Of a stretch of DNA of 64,000 nucleotides, positions 10,888-38,683 are shown piece by piece (the stretch's first letter is position 1; each line of letters begins with the position of its first letter). The notes beneath the pieces were generated by a model. It did no database searches and was not told where the DNA came from. It worked only from the letters and a program-made list of their open reading frames with translations. The stretch lies in assembly GCA_027886175.1 (NCBI GenBank), contig JAJNNQ010000075.1, positions 31,216,501 through 31,280,500 on the forward strand, in the 5' to 3' direction. The position numbers and the translations under genes are program-made. The stretch is from Phylloscopus collybita (Eukaryota > Chordata > Aves > Passeriformes > Phylloscopidae).

Positions 10888-12630
10888 CTTTCAACACTCA
10901 CTCCCAGAGTGACAGGACGAAATAAAACAAAATTTACTGGTAGCAAGCGGACTTGCATATTGAAGACTTCCATTCTAACAACTTCATGCACACATACATA
11001 GTTTTACTTCAATAATCATGTTAAATATTTTGTACTCTAGGTAGATACGATTTTTGGTTCCATTAAAAAAAAAATAGGATAGAGAAAAGTATTACCTAAT
11101 AAAATAATTCAAATTATAATGGGGGCACAAGCTTATTTGTCCCCATAAATGAACTCTTTAACTCAGGACAGCAGCAACACAGTAGCTCCAGCTCTGCACA
11201 ACACTTCCAAATGTGGACAGCAGCTGTGTCTCCCAAAAACTGTGAAAGTAGGGGGAAAAATATTTGTTAAAGCAATTGTGCACATAGAATCACTTACAAA
11301 ATTAGGCAAGTAGTTTACAAACTGAAACTCACTCAAAAGCCAGCAGAATGAGCCAGGCACCTCCAGTCATTGATTAAACCCACCTAGTGCAAGATCTGTT
11401 CTAGACTTTGTAAGAGAAAGGAGGAAAAAATTTTAAAAAACCAAACAAGTGAAAAACCCAAAAAATTTCAGATTAAAATAACATGCACATTTTTCACACT
11501 TCAAGGGTTATAATTTTGCCAATATTTTTTTAATCTATAAATATGCCACTGATACCAAATGGCACAGAAAAGATCACTTTTTCTTTTTTTTTTTTTTGTC
11601 TCTTAAGCCTATACAAATAATTTTCAGCACTAGAACTGGAGAATCACAAAGTTGCATAATGCCAGATTCATGCCCTTTGTGGAAACTGAAATTTAAGGTA
11701 GGAACATCCTGACATCATAAATTTTCAAAATTGGTTGACATTTTAAAAATATTTAATTTGGCTCAATTTTGCAAATATGCAACCAGCTGGTAAAAATAAA
11801 ATCTGATTTAAATTTTCTTTAGACAAAAACTACAGTCTCAAACTTACATAAAACTAAAACTATATCCCTTTATATATGAAGACAAAACTGCTACCCCCAG
11901 CTCCTAACTTTAGCATGTTGTATCACAGAAACAATCCTCCAGCTCTATTAAATTTTTGTTTTCAGGGCAGATCTTCTCATAAGCAAAAATAGCAGATAGA
12001 TAACTGTGGTTGAATTAACAGAATTTTTGCAATGTTATCACATAAAATAAGGGAATTTCAAATATTACTTCTCAAATCGGTTAAAAAAAAACTTTGTACC
12101 TAACATAACCAAATACCATGCAGGCTAATGACAAATTTTAAAATTAATAACCTAAAACAGAAACTAAGGTGATCTCCACAATGGACTTAATAGCACAGGT
12201 GATTTTAGGCATACGTACCAGTGAACGATTTATTAATGAATACATGGCAAACTAAACACAAATTATTATTCTGTAAGTTAATTACATTTATTATGCATTC
12301 AGACATAAGAAAATATCATATAAATGTTTTTCAAATACACTGCATTATTAGGAAGACATACATTCCGTGATTAGAGAAAACACCGTCAGAGAAGAGATAT
12401 TTTTATATTCTACAGAAATCTTAGAATAAATTCCACCATTACATACTTAATACATTAAGTATAGGTGGTTTAGAAAAACTCAAATAATGGATAACTTTTC
12501 ATAAAGGACCTTTTGTACAAGATCATGAACTTCTGCATAAAAGGATTTTATTTACTATGACAACTGCAGTTTCTAGAGGATGATACTTTGATAAAAAGCA
12601 CTACAAAACCCGGTTTAGACTCTACACTTA

Positions 12631-12675
12631 GAGAAAAAAAAAAAAAAAAAAAAAGGAAAAAAAAAGAAGAAAAGC
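12631..12675. repeat. A-rich homopolymer tract
   Basis: Twenty-one consecutive A (12634-12654), then GG, nine more A and a GAAGAAAAG tail. It could be a simple repeat or the poly(A) of a decayed retrocopy. No retrocopy sequence is recognisable immediately upstream. Confidence 0.9.
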
Positions 12676-13703
12676 AATGCTTTTAAAGAAAGGCTTAAAA
12701 CTCTCCAAATCACAGTTTGTTTTTAGGAAAAGAATACTGCAAATACTAGTTTATCAATGTCTATCTTCTACTTGCCAGAAACACTTAAGACAGATATACA
12801 TAACTTGTTCACATGCAGAGCTGCAAACACAAATTCATGTGAATTCACCAAAACAAGAGCATAAAAACTGGTCTGCACCTGCACAACACAGAGACAGACA
12901 CTGAAAATTCTGCATTGTTGGTTGCATCTTCCAAAGTGCAGGATCTAATCTTTAAGTGAAATTTCAGTGGACAAATAGAAAACCATTTTGCAGCAATGTG
13001 GTATTACAGTAAGTGCATTTGCTAAGAAAGCCAGTTTTCAAGATGCAGAGGGGGCTGATACTGTAATCCACACAGTGAATGGATTTCTTCATCATATAAA
13101 AACATCATGGCATTATGTTACGAGCATTGAAAAGGCCAACCGAAGAGAAGCAAATGAAGAATAAATGAAATCTCATACCATCTGGGAGGTTTAATTCATT
13201 GGTTAGGCTGATTATGATGCACTGACCCTTGCTATATTCTTTTTTATAAACTTAAATATCAAAATACATTAGGGTGTTTGACTTGCAAGTTAGCTGTGAT
13301 GAGAAAAATTTTCTTCCCCAGGACAAATATTCTGGAAGAAGCAGAAGAAACTTATTAATAGGGTGTACTTCTCAACTCAGGCACAGCAAGCATCTGTTTG
13401 TCTTTTACTGTTTTATCAAAAATCAGTTAGAGTAAGCCGCATTATCCTCACCAAAGTTTAAGCAGATTGAGGGAGTGGCTTTCTATTAATGGTCTTTGCA
13501 GCAGAGCCTGCTTAGCCCTATAGTAATGTCCTCTAAAGCTCAATTCCTGTATTGCAGACTTTGTTAATGGAAACACATCTCAAAAGTGTTACATTCAGTA
13601 TCAAACAGCAAAAGCGCCAGCTTTTGCATCTCTGGTAGCATTTGCCTTGTTTTCTCCATCATAAACTGAAAAAAAAAAAACCCAAACCACCAAAAACCCC
13701 AAA

Positions 13704-13737
13704 CACTGTCATATTTAGAATATTTAGAATGACAGTG
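13704..13737. repeat. 9-bp inverted repeat
   Basis: CACTGTCAT (13704-13712) is matched perfectly by ATGACAGTG (13729-13737) around a 16-base AT-rich loop. The loop region also contains a direct duplication of ATTTAGAAT (13713-13721 and 13722-13730). Function unknown. Confidence 0.7.
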
Positions 13738-14856
13738 ATTTTCAATTTATTTCACAAATGGATTCACTCAGAAAAACCAATTATTTGAGGTATAAGAAGC
13801 ACCAACACTAATTCATGGGTGACGTGCAACCATTGTTTGTTCTGTTTGCTAGTACAGCAAAACAGGAGTGTGACATCAGCCAAGGCCTTCAAAATGTATT
13901 TTAATACTAGGAATATCATATCTAATTGCTATTTTAACATTAACTTATCACCAGTCAATTAAAAAAAAAAAAAAAGCATTTCTACTTTTATGAGAAAAAA
14001 AATTAAAGAAATTCACAAGACATCCCATGTTACAACAAAATTATGTATGAATGCAGATAGACATATGGCCTCATCCCTATGTCTGATAAAATCTGCCCGA
14101 CAAAATCAAGGCAGGCATAAGGAACGGCAAGCTCCAGGGAGTAGCTGAAGAACTGTGATCTCTATGGAAGTTGGGATGGGTGCCTTCTTTGAGGTGGACT
14201 CCACCTTGCAAAGATCTCCTGGTGTGACCTGTAGAGCTCTGGTCTCCTTCACAGGAGTCACATGAGACAGAAACACTGCAGAGCTGTCTGATGAAGGAAT
14301 TCTCTTTACCAGAGCTCTGTGAAGGTAATCATTGGTGATGAAAATGCTAACTAATAAAGGAGGATTTTCAATTAATAAGTGGCCTAAAGCATGGCAAAAA
14401 GCCTAGATTTCTGGGAAGATATAAGTGGTATATATCTCTCAATAGAGGTACTCTGAAAAATAGCACCATGGTGAGCAGGAAGGCCACTGAACTTTTTTTG
14501 TCCTATGGTATTAAAGCAGCATGTATGAAAATTATCTAATTCACTAGCTAATTTACATGAAAATTACCAGAGAAATTAAGATCTCAAAAGAATATTATTT
14601 CTACAACTTAAAAATAGGAAAGCCACAAAGTACACATCCAGGCAGAAGAGAGATGTTTTGCATATCACTAACAAATAAATATTAAACAACCCCAATTCTT
14701 AACTGATGTGAGAGTTAATATGAATCCTCCAAACAATTAGAAAAGCTTCGATTAGGTTTTGATCCTCCTCAAGCAGCTGGAAAATCTGTAGGACATGGCA
14801 ATGCAGGACTCAAGAGCTTTGGGTGCTGCTGCTAGTTCTTCAAAGCACAGAACAGG

Positions 14857-14910
14857 GTGAACATGGGGGACTTCAACAACCAAGGGACCTGTTGGGAAGG
14901 TACTAAAGGA
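14857..14910 (+). mobile_element. possible CR1 ORF2 endonuclease remnant
   Basis: The forward frame reads MGDFNN..TCWEG. GDFN followed by a CW pair is the pattern of the AP-endonuclease domain in CR1-type reverse transcriptases. It abuts an inverted CR1 3' end at 14922, which suggests a rearranged or nested insertion. The match is very short, so this is tentative. Confidence 0.35.
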
Positions 14911-14921
14911 TCATTAGAGTA

Positions 14922-15243
14922 CAGAATCATAGAATGGCTTGGGTTGGAAGGGTCCTTAAAAGACCATCCAGTTCCAACCTCCCTGCCATGGGCAGGGACA
15001 CCTTCCACTAGACCAGGTTGCTCAGAGCCACTTCCAACGTGGCCTTGAACACTTCTCTGGATGGGAAGTCCACAGCTCCTCTGGGCAACCTGTTCCAGTG
15101 CCTCACCAATCTCACAGTAAAGAATTTCTTCCTAATCCACTCTGTTTCAGTTTGAAGCCATTCCCCCTTGTCCTGTTACTACATACTCTTTTAGAGTCTT
15201 CATATTTCTTGTAGTCTTCCCTCAGGTACTGGAAGGCCGTTGT
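14922..15243 (-). mobile_element. CR1 LINE, truncated 3' part, inverted
   Basis: On the plus strand it begins with the reverse of the CR1 tail (AGAATCATAGAATGG) and runs through GGGTTGGAAGGGTCCTTAAA, CCATGGGCAGGGACACCTTC, GACCAGGTTGCTCAGAGCC and CTGTTCCAGTGCCTCACCAA to about 15243. It is 5'-truncated and non-coding. Confidence 0.92.
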
Positions 15244-29762
<14,519 letters not shown>

Positions 29763-32700
29763 GTAAGTTGTCAAATGGAAGGTTGTAAACCTTTGTGTTG
29801 GTGAGCTCTTGCTCACCTTTCGTTTTCATGGGTGTAGCTCCATTGACTTTAGTGGCATTACACATGTGAAACTTAGAACTTCAACTCATTTGAGTAAAGA
29901 GTTTGTGTTAGTTCCATAATATACTGTAAAAGTACATTTCCATTCTTGATACATTTCTGCTTTCTCTCAAGAGCTGCTGCATTATGCCTTTAAAGCTGTT
30001 TGGAAAATAAAACTGGTGAGGAAAGAAGTGAATGATTTGGGGGATCTGAGGTAAAGTTTGAATATTTTCCCATAAACATGCTCCAGTTAAGCGTATTGTA
30101 TTGCCGATTTTTTTTTTGGTAGCATCTGAAACTCACTGAAGTTGCCCATTTGACAGTAGGCATCTTAAGATGCATCTCTTTCTGAGAAACTGTGGTATGA
30201 ACAGCATACGAGTAACAGTCGAGGATGTTGTGCTTGGAGGCTTTTGTTTGGTTGCCAGAGCAGTATCTCCCAAGCGTTCTGTATGAGGACTCTGCCATTT
30301 TGGAGCACACTTCTCAACTCATCTGATCATATGACCCCAACATCAAATAGTGGTGGTCAGCTTCTCCCTGTGCCTCTGCCAAGTGTTTGAGATGGGAGAA
30401 GTGTATGGGTGTTGGAGAAAAGTGGCATTTTCACTTTAAACTCCTAACCAACAACCAAGCAAAGTTTCTTGAAGTGGAATTGTTACAAATTAAACCACTA
30501 TAGACAATTTTAACTGGTTTTATTTTAATTTTGAGAGCTCTTTAAAAAGCTGCTTAATTTTTATTGCCTTCCAGTAAGTTTCTGTGGTGTTTTCTCTATT
30601 GATGGCTGTAGTTCATTTCCTCAGACAGGCTTTTCTTGAAATATGCTTTGAATAAAAAAAAAAAGAGTCCAGAATGTGCATGAAAGAAAATCTTCATGCT
30701 ATTTTAGAAAGAGGATGTCACATTACTCTTAGAGCTGAACAACTGATTCCTAATTTAGTGTGGTCACCAGTGTGTCCCCAGTGACTACCCTTTTCCTGAC
30801 AGTCCTAAGAAATACCAAAACTGGCATAAATGAGAGAGCTTGAATATATCAAATGCTCATAGCAAGAAGTAGTTGAGACACTAAGATGAAGAATGTAGCA
30901 TACTGTTAAAGGACCTTTCTGAGAACTGGTCATGTAAGTAACTAAAGGGTGGCAAATACTCAGTTACTTCTATAAATATATGTAAGGCATTATATGACAG
31001 CATGCCATATTAGTAAAGCAGATCAGTAATACCTAACTTAAAGAAAGTACTGGATCCCATTCATGTTCTGTCAGTACATAATAAGCCCTAGCTTTTTAAA
31101 AAATGGGGTGGTGGTATGTATGGGAAGGGGGAGTCACCATTTGAGTCAATATAAATCTTTTAAAAAGCTGCTGTCTGAGACCATTATGTTCCAAGGCATG
31201 GTGTATGCACTTCCTCTTCAAGAAGTGTCTCTGAAGTGTTTTGTTTGCTTTTCCTTCCCTTGGATTTTTAGGTGGAGGACAGAGTTCAAATTACTTCTTT
31301 TGGAACAATTCATCAAAACAATGTTTATTTCTTGAAAATACGTTTTTGAAAGTGCAGCAGAAGGACTCAGTTATAGTGCAGCTGTGACCAGGGGCAATCT
31401 CTCCCTTTGGTTTCTCAGCTAAAAATCTCTCTGAAACACTACCATAACTACCAGGATAGAAAGCAAGATTGCAGATTCAGGTCTTCTCTCTTTTTAGTAG
31501 CCGCTGCACCAGCTGTACTGGCCCTGATTCAAGGGCCAAGAGACCTGACACCAAGCTGGGCAACATCAGGCATGAAGATAAATATTCACTTCTGAGGGCA
31601 TGTTGGACTCCCCTAGTAAGAATGACAAGACCTTTCCTATCTCTCAAGTTTTCAGAGTTGTTTTGAATATCAACCAGTAGGAGCAAGGCAACGTGCACTG
31701 GTGAACTAAGGAACTGTCATACTGGCAGGGTCAGTAGCCATATCATCTGGAATAGATTCTAGAGCAGCACTGAGTAAAAAAACTTCCATTTCAAACAGTT
31801 GTTAAAAGCTAGGCTGTCCAGATTGGTATGGTTTCAAGATGGAGGTACCTCAGTCTCACTGAAGCCTGACGACCAGTGTTGGTTTGTGACTGTATTTTTA
31901 CCAAACTGATAAATTAATAATACAATAATTCTTCAGGCAGTAGCATTCTTACAATGTCTTCCTAGATTAATATGAAGATGGTGGTCTTGTCTGTTTCCCA
32001 ACAGTTACTAGTGCCCAAAAAAGTCTAGGAGAAGTGCCTTCTATAATTTCTCCAATGTTTAATACAAAGGTGATTCTGCCCATATGGCATAACCTCACTT
32101 CACTATGGCCTTCTGTGTTTCAGACTGGGCAGATGTTACCAGGACTGTGTGCTTGTAGATTTCCATTCCATTAGTTGAAGAACTCACTAGATAGACCTTT
32201 TCTCACCCCAAAAACCATTGAAGCAAAGAGCTAGAAATCCTTACTCTTACCCAGATACCTTCCTTTTCAATGCAGCTTGGAGTTGTATGCTATTATTCCT
32301 GCATTGTTTATTCCCAAAATGTTTGTTCAGCCAAATGGAAACAGACCATACTCCTCATCATAGCTCCCTGCTGGTCATGACAGATTTGGCTGGTAGTTTG
32401 ACCTGTGACAGATGTCCAAACAGTCTTCAATGAGACCAACCACTGTTTTGCTTTATATTCCTGATGTCTTTTTAGGTCTAAAAGCCCTCTTTAGTAATCT
32501 GTGTAATCTTCCTTTGTCTAAAGTGGCAGTTTTGTAGACACAGAAAAAATATTAAAAAAAATATTAAATAAATAATGTAAAAAATAATAGTGATAAATAG
32601 GGATGAATAGTGCTTCTCTGAACCTGAATTTACATTAGCTCTTCTGAATTAGCTTTTGTGTTTTTGAGGCATTTGTACTAACGTGTTTTGAAAATGACAG

Positions 32701-35700
32701 CAGCATTTCTCGAAAGATAGCAGATTGCAACATTGTGTGATGTATAAAAAGCTGCTGTATCAGGGAAGTAATTACTAGCTTCTGCTACACATGTGTATTC
32801 AGTAAGGCATCACAGATTAGAAATTAGCAATGAATAAAAATTCTTTTAAAATTACAGTGCAGCTTAATAGATTTGATCCTGTAGTAGTTTTACTAGCTGT
32901 ATTTAAGGAAAAATATTTTGGCATAAATATAAAAATCCCAGAATTTGAGAAACTTCAAAAGTACGTTCAATACCTTCCCTTTTCAAAACTTCATAAGATG
33001 CCTTTTTAAAAATATCATTATTATGGGGAGTAATTAATTCAAATTCATCTTTAACACATTGTGCTAAAAGCAGTCAGGTTTGTATGCCTTATTTGGGGTC
33101 CTCCTGTCTGAAAGGAGAAGCTACTTTCCAGAAATATTTGATTCTTTTCTATACATGTGAAGTGCTTTAAATGCTGGAAGATATACTTTTGGGAGATACT
33201 AAAAGCCCCAAGTGTTGTCTTAAGCAAGAGTCAAGTAGAAACTCATTTGAGGATATCATGTAATTCTCACGGTAGGGATTCTGAACTTCCTTTTCATCAC
33301 TGTCACATGTCTCATTCAAAGGAGATATCCCTCTGCAGTTCAATATAAACTGGATTTACATTAGAGCACTTCTTTGCTAGTATGAAAATTACTTCTCATT
33401 ATACTGTATTGTATTAACTTTGCCTTCATCAATACTTATGTACAGTATAAAACTGTAATGTTTCTGGAATTCATTTTCAGAGTTTGAACATAAACTTACA
33501 ATACTCAGTGTCACTGGCTGTTTTTAAAATACATCAGTCCTGTAAGCAAGCATGAAGCACTGGAAGCAGTTGAAGGAATGATGTTTGTTTACTAACAACC
33601 CTTCATGTTCCATATTCTTTCAGAAAAGTAAATTTTATGCATTCAGAATTGAGTGTTCAGAGCCAGGCCTTTTTCTTTTTTTTTTCTCCCTTCAAATATT
33701 TTCTAGCTAATTCTCCCCATAAAAAGGTCTTCTCCTTTAAATGTTGGCTCTCTGAGGAAAAACAAACTTTGCAAGGACAGAGAGGGACATGGTAAAAATA
33801 CAATAAGGGTAAGAAATGTGAACCAGAAGATAGTATATGAAGGAAAAGGGAGAAAGAAACCAAAAGAGAAAAATATCTTATTGATGCTTTCCTAACATTC
33901 CATTGATATTTCAGGTCATAAAACAAGCAGATTAAAGAATTTAAACTTCTTTTGTATTCTCTTTTTCACAGAAGCTAAATACTTTCAATCACATAAAATT
34001 TTTAAGTGAGTTTTAAGTGAAGTGTATATATTGTCATAAAGTGCCATGAGAACTTGTGACCACCTTAAAAGCAATATTGTACTGGGCTCTCATTACATGA
34101 GCACCTGAGATTTGGTGAAGCATAATGGTTCCTTTGTGTTAGGCACTGCACAAACAAATTCTGCTGTCTGGAGACCTTGCAGCCTGGGAAAATGGCAGTG
34201 CCCAACAGATGAAAAGAAGCTGGCAAAAGACTGGATCGGAGAACAAGATAACAGTAAAATCAATATCTTGCTGCTAATAATATGGAGCAGTTCCTCCTTG
34301 TTAATTAGCTCTCTATGCGCAGACAGCAGTGACTAGCAAGCCTCCAGTCAGGAAGACCTTTTAAATGGAGTACTGAAGGGGGATTAACTGGCATCTTCTG
34401 CAGTCATTTCTTTTTCAGAGCAGCTTTTTTAGACAGCTTGATTTTATTTTTAACATGTTTGTGTCCAAGTCCACAGATGCTAGAGCTAAATTTCAGCTTT
34501 TATTTTTTAATAGAAACTACTGAAACTCTGGTTGTGATCCTGTCTCACAAGCAGGCTGCTTTGTTCTGTGTGGCTCCAAAGGAGTCTTGGGTTGTTAGAA
34601 GTGGATATAGGAGGATGGTGCAGAATTGACTCAGCAGTGGAGACTTAGAACAACAATTTTGTTTGGGAGCGAACCCACCTTGACAGCATGGACTTTCTTG
34701 GGTCCCTGCTCTCCCTTGCAAGTCTCCCTTGTGGCCTGGAGCTAGTAGCTGACTTGTGTAATGTTCAGTGCTGAGGATGAGTCAGTCTACCCTGAGTTCT
34801 GGGCTGGTGCTGCCCCAGCCTGGGCTCGGGCACTTGGCATTGGCTTCAGGTTGCTGGGCAGCACCTCTAGCTCAGTTGTCCACCCCAGAGCACTCATGTC
34901 CACAGTATAGCAGTTACTTAAGAACCTACTGCTTATACTTTTCATAACCTTGATTCAGAGTAAGCTTCAGTATGCTGTGCCTCATTATGGGGTCCTATGA
35001 AGCATGTGGAAATCTCAGGAAGCAGTACTAGATGGTTTATTAGGCAGCTCCTTTGTTGTGTTCATTGCTTTGTGTAATGAGTGTGCTCAGCCTGACCTGA
35101 ACAAACTGATTTCTAGGGAGAGCTGAAGTTACATGCATGTGATAGTACAGTTTGTGTCCACACTAGAAGGCAGCTGCCAATCGTTCCAAACAGCACTGAA
35201 TTATTTGTGCCACACACAGCTTTCCATGATGGATTTAGCTGACTCTACCACTCTCACTTTACTCAAGAAACTAAACTGGACACTTGCAAGCCTGGTGCCT
35301 CACACGCCTTGGAGATGCTTTACTTATTATAGCTGAAATATGAACATTGTGTTTAGGAATAGGATCCAACAAATACCAAAGGTATTTATCTAAGACTGCT
35401 TGCTTCAGTACAGAAAGCTGCCTGAGGTTCAAAACGAAGTCACTTTTAATCATTTTGCTACATAGTTTGTTTTAAGATAACAAAGTAAATGCTGTGGTAA
35501 AACTTAAAATAGGTCTTGAGCTACTATAGATAGTAATTTTAAAGTTAATTCTGCATTCTTTATAGAAAACCATATGCTCTTTGAATCCTGTGGGAGTTAT
35601 ACCACTAACTTCATTGGGGCACGTATTCCCTCAGATTCCACAAACAATTCATTGGTAAAAGAACACAATCTTGGACTGTTCCTCAGTTATTTGCTGGGGA

Positions 35701-38539
35701 ATGAATAATACACCTGTTTGCAATACAGAAATTGTATAAACATCACTACACAGATTTTTTTTTTTACTTTCTTCGTATTTAATGCACCAAGATTACATGG
35801 CTGAAAATATGCAAAGTTAGTCCTATACCATCTCTCAGCTTGAAATTTTTAAAAGCCTCAAGTATTCAATTTTTTTATCAAATTACCTATATCCAAATAT
35901 ACCTACCTACAGGCATAAGTTTGATAGGGATTTTGGGTTTTTTAAAGCAATTCTGGTATGTATCCAGTCTTACCATGTGTTTGTATTAGACACAGAATTG
36001 TTACTTGGGAATTGAAGACAGAATTATTTTAAATCAGGAGATTGCTAGTACAAGATAGGAAATACTCAGTGCTTTCAGAACATAAATGAAACAATGAGGC
36101 ACCGCTGCTTCTAAAATAACCCTTCTAAGAAAGGCTTTTTCTACTGTACAAACATTCTTGAAATATTTCTTTATTCAGATGATAAGGATTTTTTTTTCCC
36201 AATTTCCAGAACACTTAATTCAGAAGCAGAAAGGATTTGTGCAGTAGTGGCCCAGCAGATGTATCTGACAACATTAAGGGGTTTTTTTTTAGTGATACTG
36301 GGATATGCAAAGAGAGTAATATTTTTTTGTAGCCACAGAAGATGAGCTGTTATGCATATTCTCCCTTTAGTTTTTACACAGCATGTCAGTTTTGATCTGT
36401 ATTACAACAATTGTTCAAAAGCTAAGCTGCAAATAGCATCTGTCTCTACTGACTTGCAGGAGAGTTTCTGTGATGGAAATAAATACCCATTTAAAAAACA
36501 AAATCTGGATCGTTTGTACTGCTTAGTCATGTATGAACTGTAGAGTTAAGTCATTTGATTTATGTTATTGATTGCTATAAAAATACTCTTAAAACCAAAA
36601 AGATATTTTGTATTTCCACTGTATCTAGTACAACTGCATACGTGTGGCTAGTAGTACTAGCTGAAGCTTGAGTAATTTACTTGATGTTTTGCTCAAAGAC
36701 TAAATCAACTCATATAGAAGTTGATTATTCCCAGCTTATTTCTTCAGAGATAAGAAAACTTGCCATCATCTAACTGTAACATTGTCAGTCAGTATTCTGT
36801 AGAGTAAGATGTTTCTCACTGAACAACTAGAGCAGAAAAATACCCATTAAAATTAAGTTACACTCCCTATGTTGATCTAATTCTATATTTCCCAAATAAT
36901 AATTGATTCAATTTCTCAAAACTGGTGTAGTTCAATGAGTAGTACTGTTTGAATATTAATGGACCAGTGATATGGTCACATACTATGACTTCATGTTTCT
37001 GGTGATTAATACATTTTTCTGCTTTAATTGAAGAGATTTTGGTGCAGACTTGAGTACACTGACCTGCATTCTTTTGCCTATCTCACTATGATCTTCCTCT
37101 TTCAGTACTCCTCTATTTGCACTTTGTTTTCTGCTTTTTCATTCCTCTGCCGTTCTTTGCTCTCGTTGTCTGTGGCAGTAGAGGCAGTCTCTTTGTGGCT
37201 AGTGTCCAGGAATACATTTCTCCATAAAAGTTCACCTCCCTCAAGCCCATGTAAGTGTTTAACATCTGAAACAACCTATTGATTATTCCTATTGTCCTCT
37301 CAAGATTTAGTATTCCCAGATCTGCTGAATAGAGGTAGTCTCCCAAGAGCTCATTCTCAAGGTCACCTTAAAGCCACATATAAATAGTTAGGGTTGTTCT
37401 GCTTTGCACATCACTCTTACACTTAAATTGAACTTCATCCACCATTAAGAGTGATCTGTGAGTTTATTGCAGTTGTGCCTCAGACTTCTCTGACGCTGCC
37501 ATTCACAAATTCAGACACGGTGTTCAAGCTTTTCCTCGGCATTTCAGAATGACATGAGTTCTCAGCCTGAGCCCTGTGGGTATCCAGCCTTAAACCGCAG
37601 TTGGGAGAACCAGTCATTTCATCTGTCCCATTATGTTCTATTTCTGAATTAATTTTTTATTCACTTAAGCACTTCTTCTTTCTCTCTTTTTTTTTAAATC
37701 TTTATTTCCAGACTTTTTGGTGACAGATGCTTTACTTTGGTCCTACTACATTTAAAAGTAGGGATGGATGAGAAATGATGGTATTACTGTTTTGCTTTAA
37801 AAGCCAAAAATTTCCTTCTAGTATCTGACTAAAATGAAATCAGTTAAATGTGAATTTTCAGGTCTTTTATTCTAGGAGTTTAGGAGGACAGGTTTCTACA
37901 TCTCTTTTCTCTTACCACTCTGAATCAGGTGGGTAAGGCCTGTTTAGTTACCTTACTGCTATATAATGCAGCATCTCCGCTTTGTGCCTGCCTCAGGCAT
38001 ATATAAGAAGAGGGAGAGGTCATTTTGCTGCTGCTTTAGCTTTACTTTCTGGCTTTGGGGTGAATAATTTCAAAGGTATTACTTCTCTGAATTTATAGAC
38101 TACTTCATAAATAAAGGTATAAAGGGATCATGTCACTTTAGTTTTGCAGAAGACCTTAAAATCCAAATGTGGAAACAAGAAAGACTCGAAAGTCTCACTG
38201 TTGAGGTGACCTGTGGGCAGATGCAGGCATGCATCACAGCTGTAGTGTGTTCTTATCTGGAGCTAGGATTTCATACCTGTTGCTGGTTAAAAACTTGATT
38301 TCATAGGGAAAAGAAAGAAGAGCAAGAAATCTTAGTGATAACTGAAGTGACTTCCTAGGATCTGGCTCTGTGTGTGTGTGCACGCATGTGTGTGTGTTCA
38401 GCCCAAGTTTACTTTTTAAGCTCTTTCACCTTCAGGAATTTGTGATGTCAGTTGTAAGAGCATCTTAGGAATATCCTAAAAACAAATAATATAGTGCCAA
38501 GCGCTAAGATACAAAATGTATTTCTGGAAAAATAAGGGA
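29763..38539 (+). other. JPH1: JPH1 intron 2, first segment
   Basis: This is AT-rich intronic sequence with no supported exon. I looked for JPH1 exon 3 (expected to encode a run like AHARAKADAADQAALAARQE) and did not find it. A (GT)n-type tract lies at 38369-38397. No repeats of a nameable family. Confidence 0.75.
38369..38397. repeat. interrupted (TG)n microsatellite
   Basis: Alternating TG units are interrupted by CACGCA in the middle. Purine-pyrimidine alternation is nearly complete, so the tract is short but Z-DNA-prone and likely polymorphic. Confidence 0.9.
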
Positions 38540-38683
38540 ACCATCCCTGAAGGTGCTTAAAAGACGTGTAGATGTGGTACTTAGGGACTTGGTTTAGTGG
38601 TGGGCTTGGCAGGGGTGGATTAACTGTTGGAGTTAATGATCTTAAAGTTCTTTTTCCACCTCAGCCATTCTGTGGTTCTATAA
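38540..38683 (+). mobile_element. CR1 LINE 3' fragment, older subfamily
   Basis: ACCATCCCTGAAGGTGCTTA, then GTGTAGATGTGGTACTTAGG and TTGGTTTAGTGGTGGGCTTG, then a TTCTGTGGTTCTAT tail. This is the CR1 type in which the host consensus reads 'ATGTGGCACT...GGTTTAGTGG', different from the 577 and 5514 copies. It is heavily diverged. Confidence 0.85.

Larger units (their letters stand above)
5960..14921. other. intergenic, gene-poor AT-rich stretch
   Basis: This is mostly AT-rich unique sequence between GDAP1 and JPH1. It holds homopolymer and A/C-rich tracts (9739-9755, 11424-11467, 12634-12665, 13669-13703, 13963-13976), a 9-bp hairpin at 13704-13737 and a somewhat CpG-richer patch at 10640-10890. 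I see no gene, RNA gene or intact mobile element. Confidence 0.65.
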
